This document shows, piece after piece, positions 47,301 through 57,351 of a stretch of DNA of 64,000 bases. The notes under the pieces were generated by a model. That model saw nothing but the letters and a program-made list of their open reading frames with translations, was not told where the DNA came from and ran no database searches. Made by a program: the position numbers and the translations under genes. Origin of the DNA: Lacipirellula parvula (lineage in GTDB: Bacteria; Planctomycetota; Planctomycetia; Pirellulales; Lacipirellulaceae); contig NZ_AP021861.1 of NCBI RefSeq assembly GCF_009177095.1, positions 744,001 to 808,000 of the forward strand. The letters run 5' to 3'. Each line of letters starts with the position of its first letter. Position 1 is the first letter of the stretch.

Positions 47301-49525
47301 CAAAGCACACCCTGGCGTCGGAATAGTAGCGGACAGGTGCTCAACGCCTGTCGGCGTCAAAGGATCTCTCACCATTACCGCAGCTGATTCGCCACAATGG
47401 TCCGCCATGTGCTCAACGCCTGTCGGCGTCAAAGGATCTCTCACCCGGACGGCACGATCTGGAACAAGCGGCTCAAGGCTGTGCTCAACGCCTGTCGGCG
47501 TCAAAGGATCTCTCACGCCGGATATATATTCGGTAATTAAGTAGCTGATTGTGCTCAACGCCTGTCGGCGTCAAAGGATCTCTCACAGGCCAACACGGCG
47601 TACTGAGATGCGCGCGAGAGTCGGTGCTCAACGCCTGTCGGCGTCAAAGGATCTCTCACGCATAATTGTCTCTGATGAATGAACTACTTAGTTACGTGCT
47701 CAACGCCTGTCGGCGTCAAAGGATCTCTCACCAAGCGGGCCGACGAGAAGGCCCGCAAAGCCTAGTCGGTGCTCAACGCCTGTCGGCGTCAAAGGATCTC
47801 TCACTCGACGGTCGCAATCGTTACCAAGCATGCGTCGAGTGCTCAACGCCTGTCGGCGTCAAAGGATCTCTCACGGCAGCGATCGATGCGACCGGCTAGC
47901 TGGCTAGGTGGTGCTCAACGCCTGTCGGCGTCAAAGGATCTCTCACAACTTGTACGGGCCGAACGTCGGGTTTGCCGTGACGTGCTCAACGCCTGTCGGC
48001 GTCAAAGGATCTCTCACTTCGGTCCACCATCATTGCGAATCAGGCGCGTCTGGTGCTCAACGCCTGTCGGCGTCAAAGGATCTCTCACACGACCGGAAGA
48101 ACATCGGCATGTCGCGAAAAGCATCGTGCTCAACGCCTGTCGGCGTCAAAGGATCTCTCACAGACGCCCGAGTCGTGGATCGTCACTGCCGTCTTGTGCT
48201 CAACGCCTGTCGGCGTCAAAGGATCTCTCACCGATCCGCTGGCTCTGTCGACAGACCAATGCGCGTCGTGCTCAACGCCTGTCGGCGTCAAAGGATCTCT
48301 CACGTCGTCGTCCTCACAATCGCCGTTGTCGGGGCAGCGTGCTCAACGCCTGTCGGCGTCAAAGGATCTCTCACGTTCTTCGGCGCCGCCGTTCCATAGG
48401 GGCCGGCGATGTGCTCAACGCCTGTCGGCGTCAAAGGATCTCTCACCTGGCGAAGAGTCCCGCCAAGATCACGCTGCTCGAGTGCTCAACGCCTGTCGGC
48501 GTCAAAGGATCTCTCACGGAGAACCAGCCATGGGCAACCAGGCCGCAGTCACGTGCTCAACGCCTGTCGGCGTCAAAGGATCTCTCACGAGCCTCCCGCA
48601 ACCGTTCGGACATGCGGCTCTGGTGCTCAACGCCTGTCGGCGTCAAAGGATCTCTCACCCAATTGCCGCCCATGCAGTAGACGCGAAGGGCCTCGTGCTC
48701 AACGCCTGTCGGCGTCAAAGGATCTCTCACTACCGCCAGATGGACCATCGCAGCATCGGGTCCAACGTGCTCAACGCCTGTCGGCGTCAAAGGATCTCTC
48801 ACTTGACTGGCGGACGCCATAACTGTAACCTCTTCGTTAGTGCTCAACGCCTGTCGGCGTCAAAGGATCTCTCACCAGCTCGGCTTGGGCGTTCACCCGC
48901 AACGTGGATTTGTGCTCAACGCCTGTCGGCGTCAAAGGATCTCTCACCAGAAGACCGCCCAGACGATCGCCAGACCAGCGAGGGCGTGCTCAACGCCTGT
49001 CGGCGTCAAAGGATCTCTCACGCCGGCCGCCGTCGTGTTCGTCGTGGTGAGCGTCACGTGCTCAACGCCTGTCGGCGTCAAAGGATCTCTCACGGTGCGA
49101 GTAGCCGCCGTAGATCAATCGCATCAGGGCGTGCTCAACGCCTGTCGGCGTCAAAGGATCTCTCACGCCGACGAACGTCTCGTCGCTCTCGACGGTCCCG
49201 CTGTGCTCAACGCCTGTCGGCGTCAAAGGATCTCTCACCGTGCAACGGCAGTCGACCGCAGACCGTCGCTTGTGGTGCTCAACGCCTGTCGGCGTCAAAG
49301 GATCTCTCACCTCATGGTCGTCAGCGAAGCAACCGACACCCTCGAGTGCTCAACGCCTGTCGGCGTCAAAGGATCTCTCACGCCGACGAACGTCTCGTCG
49401 CTCTCGACGGTCCCGCTGTGCTCAACGCCTGTCGGCGTCAAAGGATCTCTCACAGGGTACACGTCATATTCATACTGCGGCCCCGCTTTGTGCTCAACGC
49501 CTGTCGGCGTCAAAGGATCTCTCAC
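44339..49525 (-). CRISPR. CRISPR array, 73 repeats of 36 bp, 72 spacers
   Basis: I counted 73 repeat units, beginning at 44339, 44409, 44481 and so on to 49490. Spacers are 34-37 bp. On the plus strand the repeat starts GTGCTCA, has the hairpin ACGCC-TGTC-GGCGT at repeat positions 8-21, and ends GGATCTCTCAC. It is invariant except for the unit at 44339, which has ATATT in place of GTGCT. On the minus strand the hairpin is followed by (T)TGAGCAC, the usual 7-8 nt type I handle, so transcription on the minus strand is likely. cas2 and the leader lie at the 49.5-kb end, and the degenerate unit is at the far end, as expected for a trailer. Spacers 45441-45474/46875-46911 and 49167-49202/49382-49417 are duplicates. 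Confidence 0.98.
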
Positions 49526-49787
49526 CGCACCAACTCTAAGTTGCCATGTGGCAATGACTTACGAGACACGAATTCACGCATCTCCGTTAAATAGCCCAGG
49601 CACGGACAAAATCGAGTCTCAATAGATGCGAGGGACACCTTATCGCTCCTGTTTTCTCGGATCCTTCATTGATTGCCAAGCAGTCATGGATCTCAAATGA
49701 TATGGCTAACGCAGAACCTGCTACTGCATAAGGACTTCAGATGACAAACCGCTCACCTCTCTACACCACCCAGACGTTACTGACCTG
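49526..49787 (-). promoter_or_regulatory. CRISPR leader
   Basis: This 262-bp non-coding stretch between the last repeat and the cas2 stop lies at the inferred leader end. It holds a perfect inverted repeat TTGCCA-TG-TGGCAA at 49541-49554, 16 bp from the first repeat, at a distance suited to an integration-host or Cas1-Cas2 docking site. No clear promoter boxes were identified. Confidence 0.6.
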
Positions 49788-50084
49788 CTAAACAATCCTG
49801 AATGTAGGAGGATCTGCAGCCCACGCAGACTGGTCGCCTGTCGAATGCAAGGGAACCCTTTCGGCACATCGACTGCACATCGGCATCACCAGCAAATCGT
49901 CATTGGCAGCCATGATCTCGGCCAGTTCCCAGCATAACTTCTCCAGTGCGAGCCGATCCATTCGGCACCTGAAGACACTGTATTGTAGCCGTTCTCCATA
50001 GCCTTCCAACTTCTTGGCCACCTTGCGAAGCCGTTTCGGATCACGAACGTCGTAGGTGATGAGATGCCACGATTTCTCAGCCAT
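49788..50084 (-). CDS. cas2: Cas2
   Basis: The product has 98 residues. The N-terminal strand and catalytic-type Asp are HLITYDVRDPKRLRKVAKKLEGYGERLQYSVFRC, the standard Cas2 ferredoxin fold. The C-terminus has a Cys pair (MCSRC) seen in some members. Cas2 forms the scaffold of the Cas1-Cas2 integrase that inserts spacers next to the leader. It begins 4 bp after the cas4-cas1 stop. Confidence 0.95.
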   Translation of the reverse strand: MAEKSWHLITYDVRDPKRLRKVAKKLEGYGERLQYSVFRCRMDRLALEKLCWELAEIMAANDDLLVMPMCSRCAERVPLHSTGDQSAWAADPPTFRIV

Positions 50085-50088
50085 AATG

Positions 50089-51753
50089 CTACCTCATTCG
50101 CATGCGAGCGTAGAGCCCTGGGGCGTTTGACCATTCCTTTTCCAGCAGACGCGATTCCAATTCCACGATCCTGGCGTAACTCATCGACTGGCTGGTGAAT
50201 GGATGTCGATACATCTCCGTGAGTCGCTCTTCAAATAATGCAATCGCCTTTTTCCGGCCATCGTCCGAGAGCCAGACTTGTCGTCCAGCGATGGTAAAGT
50301 CGCTGTCCGGGTTCCATTGATTGCGATTGACGCTGCCGACGACCGGCATGTCGACGAGCGGGACGCGAAATATTTCCACGACATCCATCACGAGCGGAGG
50401 CGCCGCAGAGCGAGGTTGATGGAAGAAACCGAGGGCCGGCTCCAGCCCGACACCCAGCAAGGTTCGATGCACCAAAGCGAACAACATCCCATATCCGAAG
50501 CTGAGCAATGCATTAAAGCGATCTTCGGGCGGATGTTTCGATCGGCCGTTGGGAATCAGTTGGGGATCAATCCGCGACGACAGCAGTCTTGGCAGGGCAG
50601 CAAAGTAATCCTTCGCGGCAATCCCTTCCAATCCTCGCAAGGAATCAATGCCGGCCGCCTGATCAACCTTTGACAACGCAGCGCGGATGCGATCGATCGG
50701 CTCTTGAATCGACTGCCGCACGGCACCGTCAGTTCGCGATGCGCGCAGCAGATACTTTAACTGCGATTCCACTTTGGCGTGAACCGTCCTTCGCGACAAA
50801 TCAAGGCACAGCGCCTCATTCGTGAGGGCGCGATACTGGCGAATTCGCTGCTGGACACGTCCCGGCGACGCCGAAGTCCCTGCCATGAAGCGGCCGCCGA
50901 ACGTCAGCCAATCGACGGCCACGCCTCGGTAGGCGCACAGATGAAGGGCCTGCGTCGTTAGTTGGCCATAACCGTGAATCAGGATCGAATCGATCTGCTC
51001 GATTGGAATTTTCTGCTTGCCAGTTTCCGATTCCACGAGAAGAGACTCGCCGCTACGGCCGACCCGAGTCTTGGCGGTCGTCACGTGCAACGTGTGTCGC
51101 TCTCGGCTGGAGGGAAACAGCCGAGGCGGCAATTCGTCGGCATGGTCCAATGCCAATCGCTCTTCCTCCGGCAAACAAACCACCGCCAGAGAGCATTTGG
51201 GGCAGAGACGAGTATTCTCAGTAACGGGCGGTCGCTCTGTTGATTCTCGCAACACGCGAGCCCGGCGAATGGCGGTCCGTAAGTCATTACGAGCCGCATC
51301 GTCGATGTCGAGCAACACGGTAACGTTGTCGGCATGATAACGAACACGGGCCTGTTTCACTGGCTCGCCGAGTTGCTCCTCGACGAGCACCGCGTAGGCG
51401 ACGGCCTGAATGCGATCGCTGGGCCATGCCAGCGGTTCATTGCTCTCGCCGCGGCGACATCGACCTTTCTTGTGTTCATACGCAATCCAGACGCCATCCC
51501 GCTTGCGAACCGCGTCGACCTTGCCGACGACCCCCCAGGCTTCGCTGCTCACGTCGTACGAGCGCATCTCGGGCGTCTCGTCGTCGAGTGAGACGCGTTC
51601 GAGATGGAGTCGACGGCCAGCATAAACGTTGCCGTCGGCGACGCGGATCTCTTCGACCTCTTCGAGATAGAAGAGCCGCTCGCAGTAGAGCAAGGCGTGG
51701 AGAGCCATCACGCGAATGGGGGGCTCGTCGCCCAAGTCGGCGGCGCGAATCAT
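50089..51753 (-). CDS. cas4-cas1: Cas4-Cas1 fusion protein
   Basis: The product has 554 residues. The Cas4 part (about 1-205) has the iron-sulfur ligands Cys24 (LLYCERLFYLEE) and Cys184, Cys187 and Cys193 (RLCPKCSLAVVC). Its RecB-type nuclease residues lie in GKVDAV (77-82) and EHKKGR (93-98). Cas1 follows from about 220, with metal ligands Glu376 (GLEGIAAKDYF), His445 (GFFHQPR) and Asp457/Glu460 (VMDVVEIFR). The fusion is a known variant in the dev-type and I-G-like loci. Cas4 trims pre-spacers and selects the PAM; Cas1 integrates them. All key residues are intact, so acquisition should be possible. Confidence 0.95.
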   Translation of the reverse strand: MIRAADLGDEPPIRVMALHALLYCERLFYLEEVEEIRVADGNVYAGRRLHLERVSLDDETPEMRSYDVSSEAWGVVGKVDAVRKRDGVWIAYEHKKGRCRRGESNEPLAWPSDRIQAVAYAVLVEEQLGEPVKQARVRYHADNVTVLLDIDDAARNDLRTAIRRARVLRESTERPPVTENTRLCPKCSLAVVCLPEEERLALDHADELPPRLFPSSRERHTLHVTTAKTRVGRSGESLLVESETGKQKIPIEQIDSILIHGYGQLTTQALHLCAYRGVAVDWLTFGGRFMAGTSASPGRVQQRIRQYRALTNEALCLDLSRRTVHAKVESQLKYLLRASRTDGAVRQSIQEPIDRIRAALSKVDQAAGIDSLRGLEGIAAKDYFAALPRLLSSRIDPQLIPNGRSKHPPEDRFNALLSFGYGMLFALVHRTLLGVGLEPALGFFHQPRSAAPPLVMDVVEIFRVPLVDMPVVGSVNRNQWNPDSDFTIAGRQVWLSDDGRKKAIALFEERLTEMYRHPFTSQSMSYARIVELESRLLEKEWSNAPGLYARMRMR

Positions 51754-51857
51754 GACAAGAACTCACGGAGGAATCAGGAGTAATCCATCCGTGGAGCGAT
51801 TTCCGGCATGCCCTTTTAGGATTATCTGCCATGCGTCCCATTGCAATAGGCGCCGCG

Positions 51858-52496
51858 TCAATAATCGGGCGAAATTGTCGGCATCGACGCTAAAAGCGGC
51901 ATGGTGAGCGCCGAGGTCTCGACCAAATCGCCCGTCACGTACCGAGTGCCGGCGGAGCCGACGTGGTCGACCCATACCGGCAACGTCAGCCGGCCGCGTT
52001 CGGCCCGCAGAAAGGCTCGGCCCGACCGATCAGCAAGCCGGGTTTGCGGGGACGTCACTAGACTCACTTCATCGACTAAATGAGTGCTTTCACCGAGTGA
52101 AAGGCCTCCAAATCGGGATATCGTCGCCGGGTTGGCCAATGTCTCGCGTACGCGCTGCTCTAGGCCATCGTCGGCCTCTTCAGTGGAATCGAGCCAGATC
52201 ACAAGTTCGACGCCCGTCAACAATTGCTGGTAATCGGGGCGCGTGTTTCCCGACGAACCAAGCGGCGTTTTCTTAACTCGCCAGACTGTGCGTAAAACAA
52301 CGCTGGTCGCTGGCTTGCTGATCAGCACTGGCGCCACGCGAGCGCCAATGTGGCGACGACGGTCCGTTTCACCTACGAGAGAGAGTAAAAATCCGTAACA
52401 TGTCGCTGGCGGCGGCAATGGTTCCGTTTCGAGATACTCCCGAGCAAGTCCCTTGCGGAAGCAGGCCACTGGGACGGTCACATAGAGGCCAAGCAT
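51858..52496 (-). CDS. cas5: Cas5 (DevS-like)
   Basis: The product has 212 residues, a RAMP-fold Cas5. The N-terminus is MLGLYVTVPVACFRKGLAREYLETEPLPPPATCYGFLLSLVGE, and the middle has RFGGLSLGESTHLVDEV, typical of the myxobacterial DevS branch. In Cascade-type complexes Cas5 caps the 5' handle of the crRNA. It starts 2 bp after the cas7 stop. A 104-bp gap before cas4-cas1 marks the boundary between interference and acquisition genes. Confidence 0.9.
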   Translation of the reverse strand: MLGLYVTVPVACFRKGLAREYLETEPLPPPATCYGFLLSLVGETDRRRHIGARVAPVLISKPATSVVLRTVWRVKKTPLGSSGNTRPDYQQLLTGVELVIWLDSTEEADDGLEQRVRETLANPATISRFGGLSLGESTHLVDEVSLVTSPQTRLADRSGRAFLRAERGRLTLPVWVDHVGSAGTRYVTGDLVETSALTMPLLASMPTISPDY

Positions 52497-52498
52497 GG

Positions 52499-53407
52499 TT
52501 AGCCTTTGATTTTAAGTTCAGCATTGATGCGGTTGACGGCCTCTTCGCAGGCTCGCTTCACGCCAAAAACAGCGACGCCTCGTGCCTTCAAGCTCGCAAC
52601 CAGTTTTGAGTCGAGGTCGCCGGCGCCGAGAATCAGTTCCTTTGGATTGATGTCCTTCGAATCGATTCGCTTGACAAGGGCGTCCGCGTTCAGAGTCTTG
52701 CCGTTGTCGGTCGTGTCAAAGCTATAAAGCAATCGAGGAGCAGGGTCTGACGTGATGCGGAGGACGACGACGTCGGGGGAAAAGTCAAATAAGAACCGAC
52801 CATGGTTGCCTGCGACCGTGCCAAGGTTGCAAAGAGCGTCGATCGCCTTGGCCGCGCGAGACTTGTCCCGGAGCCGCTCTGGCGTGAGTGCAATCCCATA
52901 TTGGTAACGAGTGGCATGGACCTCGGTGCCGTATGGAACCGGATTGCGTCCCTTTTTCTGGGCTGACGGCGTAGCCCCTGGGGAGGCGGCATTGAAGGTC
53001 ACATCGCCGGACCACGGTGTCAGCGATACGGCCCGAGTGACCTCAAGAACAGCTCGACGAATATTTGCCGAACCTGATTCGCCTTCCTCCTTTGCGGCGT
53101 CTGCCTTCATAAATCCAAGCAGATCGTCGTCAATGAATGTCTTGCCTTTGTCGCCGGACCATCCTTTGAATTCGGGATCCTCCCATGCGTTCACGCATTC
53201 GATTTCGTCCCATTCTCGATTGGTAGACTCGGCGCTGGCAAGCCGCCTTCGCAGGGCGAAGCGAATCGCCTCGGCAGAGACGGTGCTATGAGTTTCGCCT
53301 AGCCACAATAACTTTTGGAGGGTGGTAATGTTGCCTTCGGTTTCGGCACGGTTATTGGCGGCCGTGCCGAAGGGAGTTACAAAGTTTGCGAACACATGAA
53401 GCGACAT
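52499..53407 (-). CDS. cas7: Cas7 (DevR family)
   Basis: The product has 302 residues. The N-terminus is diagnostic for the DevR/Cas7 branch: SLHVFANFVTPFGTAANNRAETEGNITTLQKLLW, then HSTVSAEAIRFALRR. Further RAMP strands follow. Cas7 forms the backbone of the surveillance complex along the spacer. AAAGGA lies 8 nt before the ATG. In Myxococcus the homologue DevR also regulates development; there is nothing here to show such a role. Confidence 0.92.
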   Translation of the reverse strand: MSLHVFANFVTPFGTAANNRAETEGNITTLQKLLWLGETHSTVSAEAIRFALRRRLASAESTNREWDEIECVNAWEDPEFKGWSGDKGKTFIDDDLLGFMKADAAKEEGESGSANIRRAVLEVTRAVSLTPWSGDVTFNAASPGATPSAQKKGRNPVPYGTEVHATRYQYGIALTPERLRDKSRAAKAIDALCNLGTVAGNHGRFLFDFSPDVVVLRITSDPAPRLLYSFDTTDNGKTLNADALVKRIDSKDINPKELILGAGDLDSKLVASLKARGVAVFGVKRACEEAVNRINAELKIKG

Positions 53408-53428
53408 TCGGACGTTCCTTTCGAAGAG

Positions 53429-55117
53429 TTATTTGGATTCGAGTCCGGGTACGGCAGAATCGTCATTGCGGCCCTGATAACTGCATAAGGCGAGCAATGA
53501 CAGGTCGCGGGCGTGTTTCCAGTTGCTAGTCCGAAGCATTGGCAATACGGTATCCCAAGATTCTTGCAACACTGAGTTTCGACCAGCACGACTTAAGAGG
53601 TCGCATAGTGCTTTGCGAAACTGATCTGGAGTTTTTGCACCTGCGAATGCTAGTCGCCACTTGTCATACTCACCACCGAAGCGGTTCTTCATGGCAGCAG
53701 GGTTGGTTTTATTCTCATCCGCGATTTGTGCATATCGCCTACGAATAGCTTCATGGACGGCTCGCACAACGACGCGTTCAGCGTCTTCGTCCCACATTGT
53801 GTCGTCGGCAATCATGTCGTGCAGCCCCTTTCGTTCGAATTGGAGTTGATCTCGGAATGGCTTCTCTGTCGCCGGATTGATTTTGGTCAGCAGTTTGTTG
53901 AATCCGAAATACCACTTGCGCCCGAGAGCCAAGTTCTCGGCGACAAGCGGGCGAACTACGCTATCCGCACGAAACGATTCCTGCCGTTCTCTAGGGACCT
54001 TAGCTTTGCCTTTTCCAGTTGATTCCTTAATTGTGCGGACGACGATTCGAGCAGACAAATACTTGGCGGCTCGATCATATCTGTCGAGGGTTTGATCATT
54101 TCCCGCCGGCACATAGATTGTTGCAATCCGCGATTTTTGCTGACTGGCCCACGGCGTGGGCGTGAAGGTCATGGCATAGCAACCTGTACTCGCAGAACCG
54201 ACAACGCTCTTTCTAGCGCGCGACTGCACCTCAGCCGTCCGACGCGGATTTCTCCTCACTCGCACTTGTGCTCGAAATACAGCATCGGCTGCATTTGCGA
54301 TTTGGCAATCAATGGCAGTCGAGGGCGTCATCGCGGGGCGATCGTAGACGAATTCAGTCAGGTCGGTGACGTCTGGCACGAGCAGCGAGGCGACTCCGCG
54401 ATTCACCGGCAACGATAAGCAACCAACAATTGCGAAGTACAAAGGCAACATTCGATCGAGAGGATCTTCGGCGCCTGTATCGCCGGTAAAAGCAACATGC
54501 CGGACAACCGTGCCTGGACTAATGGGTCCATCCACTCGGATTGTTCCGGAAACCAAGCAGCCTTTTTTGTCGACCAGGTTTTGCCAGCCGTTTTGATGTT
54601 TGAATTCTGAGCAAGCTTTGTACTGAACGACGACGCCGGGCACGCCTTCAACCTCCGAGTCATAACTCGTCGCGGTCAGCTCCTTTGCCAACTTGCGTAC
54701 TTGTCCGTGCTGAAGGAACGTCAATGTAAAGCCTGCTTGTAAGTCTGCGAGTATTGCGGCGTGCGGCTCGGCATCGAACTGCTGTCCTGGAAGGCTGATG
54801 AGCCCGTCTTTTCGGATGCCAAACGCGAAAGCAAATAACTTCCGCAAGTATTCCTTAGCGTTTTCTGGCTTGCCAAACCGAAGCGAAACGGAATGTTCGT
54901 CGATCTCCCACGGCGGCGTGTCGTTTACGAAGGTTGCGGGCAGTTCTTTCTTCGCAATCCGGCCGTTCTTAAATCGTCGCTCTATCGCGGCGAGGGTACA
55001 TGCCAACCCGCCTAAGCCGGCGCGGTGTAACGCCGTCATGCCGGGGCCAAAGAGATTCATCGTTAGATGGTCTGGGGCCTGCGGCTTCTCGATTTTTGGT
55101 TTGTTTACTTTCGCCAT
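53429..55117 (-). CDS. cas8: Cas8 large subunit (Cas8a1/Csx13, DevT-like)
   Basis: The product has 562 residues. The N-terminal motif LFGPGMTALHRAGLGGLACTLAAIE is characteristic of the Csx13/MYXAN large subunit. A Lys/Arg-rich middle follows, and the C-terminus is helical. Cas8 recognises the PAM and recruits Cas3. The start overlaps the cas3 stop by 13 bp. The protein places the locus in the dev/MYXAN branch; published names for this branch differ (I-A or I-C-like), so I do not give a firmer subtype. Confidence 0.88.
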   Translation of the reverse strand: MAKVNKPKIEKPQAPDHLTMNLFGPGMTALHRAGLGGLACTLAAIERRFKNGRIAKKELPATFVNDTPPWEIDEHSVSLRFGKPENAKEYLRKLFAFAFGIRKDGLISLPGQQFDAEPHAAILADLQAGFTLTFLQHGQVRKLAKELTATSYDSEVEGVPGVVVQYKACSEFKHQNGWQNLVDKKGCLVSGTIRVDGPISPGTVVRHVAFTGDTGAEDPLDRMLPLYFAIVGCLSLPVNRGVASLLVPDVTDLTEFVYDRPAMTPSTAIDCQIANAADAVFRAQVRVRRNPRRTAEVQSRARKSVVGSASTGCYAMTFTPTPWASQQKSRIATIYVPAGNDQTLDRYDRAAKYLSARIVVRTIKESTGKGKAKVPRERQESFRADSVVRPLVAENLALGRKWYFGFNKLLTKINPATEKPFRDQLQFERKGLHDMIADDTMWDEDAERVVVRAVHEAIRRRYAQIADENKTNPAAMKNRFGGEYDKWRLAFAGAKTPDQFRKALCDLLSRAGRNSVLQESWDTVLPMLRTSNWKHARDLSLLALCSYQGRNDDSAVPGLESK

Positions 55118-57351
55118 TCGGCGCCTTGCATTCGGTCGTAGGTGATTGCTTCTTTAGGTGCGAGCGGAAGACCTCGCTCTCGCGGCCAACTTTCCCATCC
55201 GGGGGTGGGGAGCATCGGTAATGTCAGCTTGCCCAGTTCTTTGCGATTGGCATTCACACGGGGAAGGTCTTCCTCCATCAGCACCGTAATGCCATGCGAC
55301 CCATCGCGAAGCTCCTTCACGGTCGTGCTTGGCCCACCGTCAAGCCAAGCACTGTCAACCCGTTCTGGTGGATGATTGCTCGTCTGTTCCCATGCTTTAG
55401 CCAAATCAGTTTGGCAAATGTTGTCGTTCGGTAACCTGCCTAGCCAGGCACGAGCGGCGTCTAGATCTTCTGAGCTATATGGCAGCGGGTTGGTCAATTC
55501 GACAACGACGAACGGTCTTGGCGGGATCGGCGCGTCGGGCGTTGTGCGACGATTAAGCCGACCGAGTCGTTGAATTAGCGCCGGCACGGTTGCCAGATCA
55601 GTGACGAGGAGATCGGCCGAAAGATCGAGGGACATTTCCGCAACTTGGGAGCAAATGGCGAGCGCCGGTCCGTCTCCCCCGAACGCATCAATAACGGCCT
55701 TGTGCCGACTAACTCGATCTTCATACTTAAATCGGCTATGGTAGATGAGCGGATGGCATTCACTTAACCGCTTCGCCGCCTCCATCACACGCGCTACCGT
55801 ATTGCATACCCACAGGACCTTGCCGTTGTTACGAAGCGTCTCGCAGATGAAGGGCAGCGGATCGTTTTCCGCAGCAATCGCCTTTTTGTAGCGGGGAAGT
55901 TCTTCCAATTCCTTCGGCCCGGGAATGGGGTCGAGTTCAATGCCTCGATCGTCCAGCATGGTGCGTAAGGCGTCTTCGCGGGCCTTCGGCAGGCTGGCGG
56001 TCATCAGAAGAATAGGGAGACTCGGTAAGTCATTCAGGAATCGTAACAAAGCCCCAAACAATCTATCATCATACGCATGGATTTCGTCGAACACGAAGGC
56101 GCCTTGGGCGAGCGCTGGCCATGCAAACAGTCCTCGCTTGTTGTTTTGGACGATGCCAAGCACCGTATCAACAGTGCAGGCTACAATCGGCGTGGACCAA
56201 GCATCGAGCGAGTCGATCTGGATTGCTTCGTCGGCGTCTGCGTTCTCAGCATCGGCGCCGGTTGAGAGAATGATCTCAAAATCCACGTCTCGCCGACTAT
56301 GGAACAAATCTGCCCTGACGTCTGGCTCAAATAGATAGTCTTTGAACCCTTCCGTGGCGGTGCCGGTAGTCGGGTAACAGAAATAGAGTCGTCGCATCGG
56401 GTGATTCTTCGCGGCCCACATATAAGCGGCCAATGTCTTTCCGCTGCCGCACCCAGCTTTTACAAATGTTACCGGTGCCGACGAATTCTCGACTCGGCAT
56501 TGGAAAGTGCGCGGAGCATTGTCCCTCAGTCGATGCGCGACGATTGCTTGGAGCTCGCCGGGATGCGGTTTGTCGGAAAATGACGCGGTGATCCAGTCCC
56601 AACGATTAGGATCGTTCGGGGCAACCTTCGGCAATGCTGATCCTGCGACGTCTGCGGCCACGAGACAGTTCTTGACAGCAGCCACCAGTCGTTGATCGTT
56701 TCGGTGCAACTTATTCCAAATCTTGTGCGCTGATTTTTCCCACGTCCTAAGCACCGGAAATACATCACCAAGGGTGCTGAGGTCGAGAGTAACGTCTGAC
56801 TGCAACGGGGGTTGTTCCAAACCGAATTCGACCGCCAACCAATCCAGGGCAGAGCGAAAGTCTGCATGACTTAGTGAAAACTTGAGCTCCGGCTTCGACC
56901 CGCTCGGCGAATCTCGCGGCGGGCTTGCGTGGGTAATAGCCGGGTGGTGGCCTGCGACAGCCCACTCAACGAACGCAAAATCAACTTCGCTATTGCCGAC
57001 GGCCGGAAGCAACCACGGTTGCAGCCGCTCTATCATGAATACGGTCACCCATTCGTGACGAAGCCCCTGAGAACGATCGCAACGCTCGCGAGTGCGACAA
57101 ATCATACCCTGAAAATGATCGTTGGCTTTGCCCAGATCATGCACTGCCGCTGCTAATAAGACGCATCGACGGAATCGATCACGATAGACCTCGGGGCATA
57201 GATCCAACGCGATCAGTTGATCGTCGCCAGTTGCATCCAGAATCCGCACCGCGGCCTCGTAGACATCCTGTAGATGTTGCGACAACGACATGGAGGAATG
57301 AAGGACTTCTCCATCCCTTGCGCTCTTAGCCCACAAGCGATTGGGGTCCAT
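55105..57351 (-). CDS. cas3: Cas3 helicase-nuclease
   Basis: The start is ATG 57351, sharing one base with the cas6 stop (TGATG); the frame extends 190 codons further but there it only shadows cas6. The 748-residue product has an N-terminal HD nuclease: His26, HDLGK at 71-75, RHEW at 98-101 and AGHHP at 133-137. An SF2 helicase follows, with Walker A GCGSGKT at 300-306, FDEIH at 421-425 (DEIH variant of the DExH box), LMTASLP and QRLGRLNR. Cas3 degrades DNA marked by the crRNA complex. All motifs are intact. Confidence 0.95.
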   Translation of the reverse strand: MDPNRLWAKSARDGEVLHSSMSLSQHLQDVYEAAVRILDATGDDQLIALDLCPEVYRDRFRRCVLLAAAVHDLGKANDHFQGMICRTRERCDRSQGLRHEWVTVFMIERLQPWLLPAVGNSEVDFAFVEWAVAGHHPAITHASPPRDSPSGSKPELKFSLSHADFRSALDWLAVEFGLEQPPLQSDVTLDLSTLGDVFPVLRTWEKSAHKIWNKLHRNDQRLVAAVKNCLVAADVAGSALPKVAPNDPNRWDWITASFSDKPHPGELQAIVAHRLRDNAPRTFQCRVENSSAPVTFVKAGCGSGKTLAAYMWAAKNHPMRRLYFCYPTTGTATEGFKDYLFEPDVRADLFHSRRDVDFEIILSTGADAENADADEAIQIDSLDAWSTPIVACTVDTVLGIVQNNKRGLFAWPALAQGAFVFDEIHAYDDRLFGALLRFLNDLPSLPILLMTASLPKAREDALRTMLDDRGIELDPIPGPKELEELPRYKKAIAAENDPLPFICETLRNNGKVLWVCNTVARVMEAAKRLSECHPLIYHSRFKYEDRVSRHKAVIDAFGGDGPALAICSQVAEMSLDLSADLLVTDLATVPALIQRLGRLNRRTTPDAPIPPRPFVVVELTNPLPYSSEDLDAARAWLGRLPNDNICQTDLAKAWEQTSNHPPERVDSAWLDGGPSTTVKELRDGSHGITVLMEEDLPRVNANRKELGKLTLPMLPTPGWESWPRERGLPLAPKEAITYDRMQGAEWRK

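Noticed and set aside
44375-49489. Self-targeting spacers
   Set aside because: Reading the spacers against the rest of the window showed no convincing match. This was not exhaustive; a full alignment against the genome is needed to settle it.
48053-49594. Long open frames through the CRISPR array (up to 513 codons)
   Set aside because: Repeat plus spacer is often 72 bp, a multiple of three, so frames stay open by chance. The products are only repeat translations such as LNACRRQRISH or CSTPVGVKGSLT.
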